Source: a virus. Taken from it: a stretch of 29,343 nt of DNA. A program made the position numbers and the translations under genes. The notes below the pieces were generated by a model. It saw only the letters and a list, made by a program, of their open reading frames with translations. It was not told the origin of the DNA and did not search any database. This document shows, in pieces, positions 5,244 to 13,100 of this stretch. The stretch spans positions 1 to 29,343 of the IMG/VR virus record IMGVR_UViG_3300042691_044235. One strand, given 5' to 3'. The number at the start of each line of letters is the position of its first letter. Position 1 is the stretch's first letter.

Positions 5244-6959
5244 CTAAAGGAAGGTGTCATAGCCTATGCCCCGTCTCCTAGACCCTCTGGAAATACTACC
5301 GTAGGAAGGCCCAACCGTCAACCCCCCGTAGTCCGGGTCGTTTATGTATGCGTCCGTGTTTACCAATCTCCCCTTGTATGAAGACGTAATGCCATCTAGG
5401 CTTCGGGCTTGCTTATTTTGCATAATACTGTCTCTTACCCCTCTATCAACAACGTCCAGCTTTAAGGCATAGTAGGTAAGGGCCCAGGCGAAGGAATCCG
5501 TAGAGTCGTCGTGAGTAGAAAACGGGAAGGAGGTAACTTCTTTGATGAAGTCGTCGGTCCATTCCCCCCTCACCAACTTAACTCTATTAGCCTCAAGCAA
5601 AGGGCAAACTGCCTCCAGTCTAACTGTTTTAGATTTGAGGGGTTTCATCTCCTCTACGGCTATTTTAGTTTCTCGGCGGAGCATCTGGATAAGGGATTGT
5701 CCTGATGCCGCCTTTTCAATACACATTACTCGGGGCTTGTAGTAAGAATTTAAGTGCCTCACTGTGGCAATCAAGTCAGGGAAACCCCACCTTCCCTTTA
5801 TAATCTCTTTGATGTAAACAGTGGTGGGATCCCTATGGGAAATGCCTGCTATGCAAATTGCAGATTCGTCTGCTCGTTCATTTTCTGAAAAAGCACAGTC
5901 TAGCCCGAACCAGATCACGTCAAGGCCCGGATATTGGCCCTCCTCAACCACGTTAATCCAGCTGGACTTTACAATTTGGCCTTTCTTAGAGGTGGGAACA
6001 CCCATGTACATCGCATAAAAGGCCGCCGATCCCATAGTGTTTCTCTGGGAGTTTACGATGTCTGGAGTGAAGGATTTGTTTTGAGGCCAGTGAGTTTCCC
6101 CAATCTTCCTTCCTAAAATGTCCCTTTCAGCCTGCTCTTCTGTGTCAATAATACCTTGAATGTTGATCCATCGCCATCCGTTGGGATTCTCTACTGGGTC
6201 ATAAATCCCATCAACCTCCATCAAAACCCCGTGCAAATCCCTTTCGTGGAACCGGGTTCCTACAACTAGCTGGGCATAATTGTTGGTTCGGCGGGTGCTA
6301 AGCTCCTCACCCCACCATCTTTCTAATTCGTCTAAGGCTGCTTTGGAGTTAGAACCCTTCAAGGGGTCATCAATCAGCGAAACGCCGATCCCCGGAGATT
6401 CCTCACTGGGAGTACCTCCGGTGAATCCCGTCAAAACACCCCCTACACTGGTATTAAGGATATAGCCACCACTTACCAAGTCGTATTTGCTATTTTGGAC
6501 AAATCCTTGCCACTCAGGGAAAACCTTCTTAAATAAAGGGTGCCTCAAATAACCTATGGCTTCTTTGAAAAGTTTTGAGGAAAGTTGTTGGCCGTAGGAG
6601 GCAATAATGTGTTGGCTTTGGCCATCTATGCCCAGTAACCAGGCTACGAATAGGGCCGAAAGCATTGATTTCCCTGATCGTGGCGGGCAGGAAATGATCA
6701 ACCTTCGGTAACGCATGTTGACTAAGTCCTCAAAAGCCGACCCAATAATTTCGTGAAACTCAGCCACCTTAAGTGACCCTTCCTTCATAATGTCTGCGAA
6801 AGCTAGGAAGGATGTTTGCGCAGCCTTATACCTAAAGTCCTGAATGACTGATCTAGGGGCTTCCCATAATTGAAGTTCCTTGATACCTTCCTGGTATCGT
6901 CTCCATGTTGACTTATCAGGTAACTCAGATACGTGATTTACTAAAGGTGGTTGGTTCAT
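5244..6959 (-). CDS. terL: Terminase large subunit
   Basis: This 571-aa protein is the DNA-packaging motor and headful/cos nuclease. The ATPase half has a Walker A motif CPPRSGKS (91-98) and a Walker B motif VSLIDD (193-198). The RNase H-like nuclease half has LDCAFSE with Asp354, CIEKAASG with Glu415, and HDDSTDSFAWAL (483-494) supplying the last acidic residues. The length is normal for a two-domain TerL. It ends in TAG, one of few amber stops in the window, and the frame continues 33 codons beyond it. It lies near the end of the - strand structural block, downstream of a 95-aa coiled-coil ORF that could be TerS and of an ATPase-only paralogue. The upstream gap is AT-rich and has no clear Shine-Dalgarno. 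Confidence 0.95.
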   Translation of the reverse strand: MNQPPLVNHVSELPDKSTWRRYQEGIKELQLWEAPRSVIQDFRYKAAQTSFLAFADIMKEGSLKVAEFHEIIGSAFEDLVNMRYRRLIISCPPRSGKSMLSALFVAWLLGIDGQSQHIIASYGQQLSSKLFKEAIGYLRHPLFKKVFPEWQGFVQNSKYDLVSGGYILNTSVGGVLTGFTGGTPSEESPGIGVSLIDDPLKGSNSKAALDELERWWGEELSTRRTNNYAQLVVGTRFHERDLHGVLMEVDGIYDPVENPNGWRWINIQGIIDTEEQAERDILGRKIGETHWPQNKSFTPDIVNSQRNTMGSAAFYAMYMGVPTSKKGQIVKSSWINVVEEGQYPGLDVIWFGLDCAFSENERADESAICIAGISHRDPTTVYIKEIIKGRWGFPDLIATVRHLNSYYKPRVMCIEKAASGQSLIQMLRRETKIAVEEMKPLKSKTVRLEAVCPLLEANRVKLVRGEWTDDFIKEVTSFPFSTHDDSTDSFAWALTYYALKLDVVDRGVRDSIMQNKQARSLDGITSSYKGRLVNTDAYINDPDYGGLTVGPSYGSISRGSRRRGIGYDTFL

Positions 6960-7003
6960 GCGTAAGGGTTAATACAACTTATTGGAAATTTTTTTTAAAA
7001 GTT

Positions 7004-7291
7004 TCAACCTTTATCCTGAGGTTTTACTTTGTTCAACAAGGATTGCACCTTAGACTCATAGTCTTTAGCCAACTGTTGCTCCTCTTTAGACTCAATTTCG
7101 TTCAAGGAGATAATGTCTGAAACAAGTTCTCTATGGGCTTTCACTGCCGAGTTGAAAACACTGACCAAATCCTTGGCATTGCATTCTTCTAGCTGGCCTT
7201 GAAGAAGTTCTAAAGAATCTTCCGCAACCTGTAGGGCTTGGGCTGCCAAAGCCTCCTTTTGCCTAATTATCTTCTCATTGATGTCTTTCAT
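7004..7291 (-). CDS. Small helical protein upstream of terL, candidate small terminase subunit
   Basis: This 95-aa protein is almost entirely charged and helical, with a heptad-like stretch over about residues 10-75 (ALAAQALQVAEDSLELLQG then LVSVFNSAVKAHRELV). The size, helical content and position directly before terL fit a TerS or TerS-like oligomerisation segment. I see no DNA-binding helix-turn-helix, and TerS proteins are too variable to identify by eye. A small structural or scaffold role is an alternative. Confidence 0.55.
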   Translation of the reverse strand: MKDINEKIIRQKEALAAQALQVAEDSLELLQGQLEECNAKDLVSVFNSAVKAHRELVSDIISLNEIESKEEQQLAKDYESKVQSLLNKVKPQDKG

Positions 7292-7319
7292 TTTGCTAAT
7301 GGGGTTAATTTACGGGAGA

Positions 7320-7469
7320 TCAGAACTTACGGCGACAAGAACCACAGCCACCACTATTACTTGGATAGTGTTTAAAGTTTTGAATTTTTTTCAAAATTTC
7401 TCTAGCAAGGTCATAGTTTTTATCTCTGACTGCTTGATGGTATTGGTTCCAAAGGATTTGTGGTGTCAT
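7320..7469 (-). CDS. 49-aa ORF with a C-terminal CGSCRRKF motif
   Basis: ATG 7469 to TGA 7320 encodes a small protein that begins MTPQILWNQYHQAV, continues as a charged helix, and ends with a Gly/Ser spacer and CGSCRRKF. It fits tightly between the ATPase-only terminase paralogue (stop at 7473) and the 95-aa ORF (start at 7291), with no room for another gene. The C-x-x-C plus basic tail suggests a metal or nucleic-acid contact. I cannot name a family. Confidence 0.6.
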   Translation of the reverse strand: MTPQILWNQYHQAVRDKNYDLAREILKKIQNFKHYPSNSGGCGSCRRKF

Positions 7470-7472
7470 AGG

Positions 7473-8195
7473 TTAAGGTAGAGAGAACTGGTAAAGAGAT
7501 TGAAAGGCCCTATCACCTATAGATGTTCTTATTTCCTCAAGGTCAGGGGAAGGGTAGTCTGAATGCCCACAAAGGTTGGAAATTTTTAAAACTTTCCACT
7601 CTTCTCCCTTCGTCAGTTTTCCCAGGAAGTCAATGGAAGGGTTAAAACAGTGAGAGTAAAAAATAATTTCCGCACAGTTACCTATGCCTCTGACAGATGT
7701 TACTTGTTTTCTCCATTCCAAAAACAGATTTATGTCTTTTTCTGTGTAGTTAGGTCTAAAGGGGTCATCGTAAAGAGCAATTCCTACCCCTTCTATCGGA
7801 GGGGAGGTTGTTCCGTAGCAAAAACCGCAGACCGAACCAAAGTTGCCAACAGGTAGCAAGGCTCCTTCTTCAGGGTTGAACTTGGGGAAAAATTCCTTAA
7901 ATTGAGGGGTTTTTGTATAAGCTTTCACTTCTTTGCCCGAATTAGATGCTACTTGTTGGCTGTAGGAAATTAGAAAGTGGTTGGACAGGCTGTCCGAGCC
8001 TTTTAGGTAGCTGAGCAACAGCTTGGAAAGTGTGGTTTTTCCGGATTTAGGGGGGCATTGGATTACCAGGCGCTTGCAATCACCTTTAATCACACTTTCG
8101 AAAGATTCTGCTACTTTTTCTTGGAAGGGGGATGTTTCAAACTTGCCGTCAAAAACAGATTTGCAGTATTCTAGATAAGAGATTTTGGTTTTCAT
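7473..8195 (-). CDS. Terminase-type ATPase domain without nuclease (TerL paralogue)
   Basis: This protein is 240 aa if ATG 8195 is used. An in-frame TTG at 8231, immediately after the previous stop codon, would give 252 aa. It parallels the N-terminal half of the full TerL: Walker A CPPKSGKT (47-54), then LISYSQQVASNSGKEV matching the IIASYGQQLSSKLFKEA segment of TerL, and Walker B GIALYDD (138-144). It then stops before the RNase H-like nuclease. It is not a fragment of the intact terL gene, because the two sequences have diverged widely and this frame is clean. It could assist packaging, regulate TerL, or be a decaying duplicate. Confidence 0.8.
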   Translation of the reverse strand: MKTKISYLEYCKSVFDGKFETSPFQEKVAESFESVIKGDCKRLVIQCPPKSGKTTLSKLLLSYLKGSDSLSNHFLISYSQQVASNSGKEVKAYTKTPQFKEFFPKFNPEEGALLPVGNFGSVCGFCYGTTSPPIEGVGIALYDDPFRPNYTEKDINLFLEWRKQVTSVRGIGNCAEIIFYSHCFNPSIDFLGKLTKGEEWKVLKISNLCGHSDYPSPDLEEIRTSIGDRAFQSLYQFSLP

Positions 8196-8231
8196 TTCGG
8201 TATAAATACTATGTTTTGGGTGGTAAAGCAA

Positions 8232-9455
8232 TTAGCACAGAGATAGGGGGTTAGGGCCTCCCTCGCACGGGGTACATCCAAGCCTAAACAGAGAATTGAT
8301 AGAGGCAATCTCAAAAGAATCCTTTATCAACCAACCCTTGCCCTGAGGGGATCGTGGCACAAAGTAAAACCTTCCCGCCGGGGTCTGAATGAATGTGTCC
8401 GGTTTGACTCCAATGAGGGTTCCCCCTGTAAGGGATTGCACTCCGGCCTCAGGGTTCATCGGATCCGAGTATAACTTTTGGAAAGCCCCACGAACAATAG
8501 CAAATTCCCCTATGGTGAACCCTGATGTATAAGTAGCGTCGAGAACACTATCGGGGGCTATGGTACCGGATGCAGCACCTTGCACCGTATTCCTCCACAG
8601 CTCCAGGGCGTATCTCGCCAATTTCTTCCCAGTATTTACATAAAAAACTTCCCTTATAGGCAAACTGGTATCTTTATCCCAAATTGTTACCACCAGCCTC
8701 CCATCTTCCGTAAAATTATTATTGCTCAGGAGGTAAATAGGCTGATTTAAAGGATCTTCTATGAAGATTTCATCGGGGGCACAAACATAAACCCAGTTCC
8801 CTGCTTGGCTCAGCTCATCACTCCATCTGACCCCCAATGCTGTGATAAATGCTTCCTCTATGGGGTTTGTGTTTGGGTACCACGGCACATAAATATCCCC
8901 TGTAGCCTCATCTACGATGCCAGCAAGGGGTAAAGAGGTGAGTACGTTTTGGGTTGGGAATATTTGCCTGCAATCCCCTCTTTGCACACATGGATCTAAG
9001 GCAATGTAAGGGAGAACCTCTTCGACGACAAGGGAGTATGTCTGAGTATAGGTGTATTGGGATTGGGGAGTGAGACCTGTGAATTGAGAGGAGGTGCAAT
9101 GGAAAGGTTCGATTGCCTGAATAAATGCCCCTGATGGAACAGACCCTGACAACGTGATCTTAGCCGCCATTAACAACTGCGTAGCAAAATCATGCCCCGA
9201 ACTTGATAGATAGTTCTGACAAGAAAAATTAAGCTCAAAATACATCGTTTCCTCGTATACCAAAGGCACACGGTTCTTAACAGTTGTCGAAGAACTGGTG
9301 TATCGGACAACGATGTTATTCGTTTGGCTTACGATGCCTTCATTCTGAGCCACATCTGCCAGCCTTAGCACATTGACCCCCAGAGGGATCAAAGGTGAGG
9401 CTATCAAGGAGTCGCATAGAAATTGCTCCATGCGAGTCACGCTACTTAACTCCAT
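8232..9455 (-). CDS. Unknown virion protein (407 aa)
   Basis: A strong ribosome site, GGAGAGGAAG, lies just before ATG 9455. The protein is rich in Ser, Thr and aromatic residues, consistent with a beta-rich structural protein. Segments such as NNIVVRYTSSST, MYFELNFSCQNYL, the central DIYVPWYPNTNPIEEAF and the C-terminal FYFVPRSP suggest a head-tail joining or tail-completion component. It directly follows a DUF1320/gp36-like gene, where tail-completion proteins are common. No named family is recognised. Confidence 0.75.
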   Translation of the reverse strand: MELSSVTRMEQFLCDSLIASPLIPLGVNVLRLADVAQNEGIVSQTNNIVVRYTSSSTTVKNRVPLVYEETMYFELNFSCQNYLSSSGHDFATQLLMAAKITLSGSVPSGAFIQAIEPFHCTSSQFTGLTPQSQYTYTQTYSLVVEEVLPYIALDPCVQRGDCRQIFPTQNVLTSLPLAGIVDEATGDIYVPWYPNTNPIEEAFITALGVRWSDELSQAGNWVYVCAPDEIFIEDPLNQPIYLLSNNNFTEDGRLVVTIWDKDTSLPIREVFYVNTGKKLARYALELWRNTVQGAASGTIAPDSVLDATYTSGFTIGEFAIVRGAFQKLYSDPMNPEAGVQSLTGGTLIGVKPDTFIQTPAGRFYFVPRSPQGKGWLIKDSFEIASINSLFRLGCTPCEGGPNPLSLC

Positions 9456-9491
9456 TTTGCTTCCTCTCCTGTTATTTGTTTATTGAGTAAA

Positions 9492-10559
9492 TTAGCCATA
9501 ACTATCTGTGCCGTTGACGTTAGTCCCCCCGGCCTCATTAGGCTCTGTAAGGTAGAGAGAACCCCCCAAGTCGTCAAAATTTCTTGGCTCTAACCAATTA
9601 GGGAATTGAGAGTTTTGTCCAGTGGCGCCAAAACCAATTCTGAAGTCAACACCCTGGTCCCCCGCCATGTCTGAGTTCCATCCTGAGAAACCTTTACCCG
9701 ACACACTGTTGTACCTTTGAGGTGTGCGCCAAGAGCGCATAATTCCTCTTTTTGTATCAATGGCAGAGTCTCCATGACCGGCCCTAATGGCAGTCATTTG
9801 TCTCTCGGCATCCAACTGCTTTAAGCTCTCAACATAATCCTTATAGACGTCATCTCTGCGGCGGATTGTGTCAAGGTAGTAGCGGGCTATGATTAGGGCG
9901 GTTCTCCTTCTGTTGCTTGTTATAAGAACTCTTCCGGATTTACCCGACTGTTCAATATACGAATCAATCAGAGCATTAGCATCTTGAATAGCCATCTGCA
10001 ATTTCGCAGTGTTAACTGAGGTGGCATTGGCATCATCAATGTTTGTTAATTGGATGGCTTCTTTCAGGCCGTAGGCCAAGACAAAATCGCCAACCGTCGC
10101 ATTCTTAGGGTCTGATGACCTGTTTAGATAGGGGAATCCATAGCCCCCAATAGTTTCCCCCAAGTTTGAATTCTTTCTGGTTCCATCAGTGTCTTCATCA
10201 GACGCCAACGTATTCCTTACGGGAAATCTGGAAAAAGATCGAATGGCATTACGCTTTTTTACAACCTCAGTGGCGTCAGCGGGGACAGGCCCCCTCATGC
10301 AAACCGAGATGTCTATGGGAGGATCGTAGGTAACGAAAACTTCGTCCCATGGCGACAAGTCGGAATCTATGCCTAAGGTGACGATAGTATCGGAAGAATA
10401 GACGACGGTTTGCACCCCGTATTGCCCGTAATTAACCGTAAAGCTTATTACAGGTACAGCTACACGGTTATCTAATGGGCTATCAAAGTAAAGGGAAATG
10501 GAGGTGGGGGAAGTTAAAAGGGCTTCTTTGATTTTAGGAATTGCCACAAAAACAACCAA
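9492..10559 (-). CDS. DUF1320/gp36-like head-tail connector with an N-terminal beta domain
   Basis: This ORF encodes 355 aa from TTG 10559; a GTG four codons later (10547) is an equally good start, as neither has a clear ribosome site. The middle segment (about 155-245), GDFVLAYGLKEAIQLTN...LQMAIQDANALIDSYIEQ...RRRTALIIARYYLD, is the signature of gp36-like (DUF1320) proteins: a helical adaptor in the head-tail joint. About 100 residues of likely beta sandwich (SISLYFDSPLDNRVAV) come before it, and a Gly/Asn-rich tail of about 90 residues follows. Typical family members are about 140 aa, so this one is enlarged at both ends. Confidence 0.75.
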   Translation of the reverse strand: MVVFVAIPKIKEALLTSPTSISLYFDSPLDNRVAVPVISFTVNYGQYGVQTVVYSSDTIVTLGIDSDLSPWDEVFVTYDPPIDISVCMRGPVPADATEVVKKRNAIRSFSRFPVRNTLASDEDTDGTRKNSNLGETIGGYGFPYLNRSSDPKNATVGDFVLAYGLKEAIQLTNIDDANATSVNTAKLQMAIQDANALIDSYIEQSGKSGRVLITSNRRRTALIIARYYLDTIRRRDDVYKDYVESLKQLDAERQMTAIRAGHGDSAIDTKRGIMRSWRTPQRYNSVSGKGFSGWNSDMAGDQGVDFRIGFGATGQNSQFPNWLEPRNFDDLGGSLYLTEPNEAGGTNVNGTDSYG

Positions 10560-10600
10560 TTACTAAGGTTGTTTTACCCCCAAAGTTTAAAACTCTTAGA

Positions 10601-11029
10601 TCAATCTCCCATTTCCCTCTTAACAAGGTAGTCGTTAGGGTCGTTGCTTAAAGGGATAAACCACTCAGATACCCAGAACGGGTATGCGTCTTTGTTGACC
10701 CTAACCGTATACCCTTGCCATTTAGAGTATAGGCAATTGACTAAAAATTGAGTGGCCAAGCGCAAGGGCCACTCGTCCCTCCAGTTTACTTCCCAATGGT
10801 CAATCGTGACTAATTTATCTAAAACTGTGTAATCTATGCGAGCTACTATGGAACCTCCCTTCAAATCAGGGAAGGTACGGTCGAACGTATCTCCCACAGT
10901 TTCGTAAATGTATCCATCATATTTAGCGACAATGTACCTAAGCTCTTCTTCTCCATCGCCATCAGCGTAGAAAAAATCCTGAAAGACGAACTGGTTATTT
11001 GAGTAGACGGAAGGTCTTCGGATTGCCAT
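10601..11029 (-). CDS. Unknown small structural protein (142 aa)
   Basis: The start codon overlaps the stop of the upstream gene (TAATG at 11027-11031), which suggests translational coupling. The protein is rich in Trp, Tyr and Asp (about 130 HWEVNWRDEW-type residues near the middle) and has no membrane segment. The position between small baseplate-linked genes and the gp36-like gene suggests a neck or tail-terminator component. No family is recognised. Confidence 0.7.
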   Translation of the reverse strand: MAIRRPSVYSNNQFVFQDFFYADGDGEEELRYIVAKYDGYIYETVGDTFDRTFPDLKGGSIVARIDYTVLDKLVTIDHWEVNWRDEWPLRLATQFLVNCLYSKWQGYTVRVNKDAYPFWVSEWFIPLSNDPNDYLVKREMGD

Positions 11030-11379
11030 TAGGGTCTTGCCAAAACTCTGAAGGTGCCGTTATCGGCTTTAATGGTCCTTTCTACATATTCCTTACCATT
11101 TACCACAAGTTTTTCTGTAGATGTTACACCCTTTACCCTAACATCTTTTTGAAATGATGAGGGGACTCCAATGTTCATACCCTCCACAGACAACGAGGAT
11201 TTTCCTACAATAAAAGAGACACCTGCATTTATAGTCTTGGCTGCATACATCGACTGATATACAGATAAGTCGTTAACGACTCCTAAAGAGTCGTAGAAAA
11301 CTGGGGACAGAGGGTTGGTGACGCTTTGACCGTATCCTGGAACGTTCAGGAACCCGGCATCATAATCATTATCAAACAT
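11029..11379 (-). CDS. Unknown small structural protein (116 aa)
   Basis: This compact protein has a Gly/Asn/Pro-rich first half and a C-terminal beta-like segment: VRVKGVTSTEKLVVNGKEYVE, split by turns. The TEKLVVNG type of motif often occurs in shaft or spike repeats of phage proteins. It directly follows the gp5-like gene and is coupled to the next ORF. A small spike- or tip-associated protein is possible but unproven. Confidence 0.65.
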   Translation of the reverse strand: MFDNDYDAGFLNVPGYGQSVTNPLSPVFYDSLGVVNDLSVYQSMYAAKTINAGVSFIVGKSSLSVEGMNIGVPSSFQKDVRVKGVTSTEKLVVNGKEYVERTIKADNGTFRVLARP

Positions 11380-11406
11380 TGCCTTATGTAAAAAAAATCT
11401 ATTTAA

Positions 11407-12630
11407 TCAACCAATGCCTAACGCTTTCTTAGCACTGGAGTAGACTGTAGAGAGTAAACCTTGAGGGTTTGTTTGATCCTCTAAAGCAGCCCTTGATGCT
11501 GCAGGAATGAAGCTCTGAGCAGAGGCCAAGGCCTCATCCGTTACAAATGCTGTTGGATTCTCTACAGCCTTCCTCAACCCTTCAGCAACTTTAAGAACTT
11601 CCTGCCCTTTATCTAACAACTTAGCTACTGCATTATACCCAGGCACAGATTCAACTGCTGAGGATATTTCAGGGCTGAAGCTGGAGGTAAACCCTCCGGT
11701 GATGTTATCAATGTAACCGCTGGTTTTTCTCGTAAAATCTAACGCCTTAGCCTGATCAAATAGGTCACCAGTGTAAAAAGGTTGGGCAGTGATCTGTTTG
11801 CCATCACTGTCTACAGCCATCGGCGGGGCGTGCCACCTTCCTTCAATTCCCCAAGGATTCCCCGCAGGTTCAGACGAAAATGCTGTCCTATTAGCCTTGT
11901 TCATTTCCTGATGGGAAGTGACAAAGACATGATCGTAGATGGAGGCGACCTGGCCGGGTCCCGGTTTATAGCCCCCCGAATTAACTTGAGAGGTTATGTC
12001 GTTGCCCCCTGCATGACCATGTGCCAGATCACTATGGCGCACCCAGATGTACTTCCCATCTCTTTTAAGGCAAACGCATGTCCAGTCAGAGTTCATAGGT
12101 CCCCCTTCCTCTATAACCATGCAACCTGCGTTCTCCTCACAAGGTAAAGGAAGTTGCCCTGCCGGGTAGATCGGCAGGCGCACCATGGGGCTATTGTTTG
12201 GAATTTTCAGAAGTTCTACTGAAGTATCCGTTAGAAGTTGAGGGTCGTATACAACATCTAACAGGATAGCATACTTATAGTCATTGCCAGACAGCACAAC
12301 ATTGACTCTTTTCCCTAACAAACCAATAGGCTGCTTCCCCTTAAATGCAGGAGATGTGTCAATCCAGTGGGAAGTATACTCTGAGTAGTCATAGGTGTTT
12401 CTTGACTGAGAGAAAACACCTGCCCCTTCAACCTGGGGAACATCTATAGCGTTGTGGGCATCAAAAACAACCCTCACCCTGCCCCTATCCTCTGGGTCAT
12501 TAACATCTACAATGGTAGCTCTCTGAGCCCCCTTAGGCATACCAGCAAATTTTGCCACAGACTCCATCGTCTGTAGCATTTTTGCCTGTTGCTTAATCCA
12601 AGGTATTGTTCTTAGGCTAGGGTATCCCAT
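11407..12630 (-). CDS. gp5/gpV-like baseplate spike protein with an OB-fold
   Basis: The 407-aa protein has, at about residues 36-60, RATIVDVNDPEDRGRVRVVF, which matches the OB-fold start of gp5/gpV/VgrG-type central spike proteins (usually V-x-D-P-x-x-x-G-R-V-K-V-x-F). Further OB strands follow to about residue 130 (KRVNVVLSGNDYKYAILLDVVYD). A middle part with several Cys and GHAG comes next, then a helical, Ala-rich C-terminus. No lysozyme catalytic motif is evident. It likely forms or plugs the central spike of the contractile tail. Confidence 0.75.
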   Translation of the reverse strand: MGYPSLRTIPWIKQQAKMLQTMESVAKFAGMPKGAQRATIVDVNDPEDRGRVRVVFDAHNAIDVPQVEGAGVFSQSRNTYDYSEYTSHWIDTSPAFKGKQPIGLLGKRVNVVLSGNDYKYAILLDVVYDPQLLTDTSVELLKIPNNSPMVRLPIYPAGQLPLPCEENAGCMVIEEGGPMNSDWTCVCLKRDGKYIWVRHSDLAHGHAGGNDITSQVNSGGYKPGPGQVASIYDHVFVTSHQEMNKANRTAFSSEPAGNPWGIEGRWHAPPMAVDSDGKQITAQPFYTGDLFDQAKALDFTRKTSGYIDNITGGFTSSFSPEISSAVESVPGYNAVAKLLDKGQEVLKVAEGLRKAVENPTAFVTDEALASAQSFIPAASRAALEDQTNPQGLLSTVYSSAKKALGIG

Positions 12631-12633
12631 AAA

Positions 12634-13086
12634 TTATCTAACGAATCGGAGTTGGTTTTTAGGGCGCCTCCCCTCATTTTTTGCTTTTAAGGGTGCGGGA
12701 CTTTTTGCAACAGGTCTGGAAGTTTTCAGCTCTTTGATAGGGGTTTTCTCCACAGAAGGTTCTTTTAGGTTGACACCTCTAACTACATTCTGTGTATCAT
12801 CCGAGGCATTATCAACGGGAGTTTCTCCGGTGGGGGCAACCTCAGCGATAACTACTTCTGGTGTATTGTCAATAGGGGCTTCTTCGACAGGAGCAACATC
12901 GGATGCATCACCAATGGGAGTTTCCTCAGATAGAGAAACCTCAGCAGGAGCAACCTCAGGAGTTTCTTCGACGGGAGTTTCCTCAGTGGGGGCAACCTCA
13001 GTAGAAGCAACCTCAGCTTGCTCAGCAACAGGGGCATCATCCCTGAGGGCAACCTCTTGTAAATCAACTTTTCTTTTTCTTGGCAT
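12634..13086 (-). CDS. Acidic Pro/Glu/Val-rich repeat protein
   Basis: This 150-aa protein starts and ends basic (MPRKRK and a Lys/Arg-rich final 35 residues). The centre (about 15-100) is made of imperfect repeats of the type EVAP-x-EETPV, very acidic and likely disordered. Its place between the fibre-like gene and the spike gene suggests a flexible linker or a tail-assembly scaffold. The overlapping + strand ORF is only a mirror of the repeat. Function unknown. Confidence 0.65.
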   Translation of the reverse strand: MPRKRKVDLQEVALRDDAPVAEQAEVASTEVAPTEETPVEETPEVAPAEVSLSEETPIGDASDVAPVEEAPIDNTPEVVIAEVAPTGETPVDNASDDTQNVVRGVNLKEPSVEKTPIKELKTSRPVAKSPAPLKAKNEGRRPKNQLRFVR

Positions 13087-13100
13087 TTTAGTAAATAAAT

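Noticed and set aside
8199-8206. TATAAATA, a T4-type late promoter, on the + strand
   Set aside because: It points away from the structural genes, and no similar sequence is found in - strand gaps.
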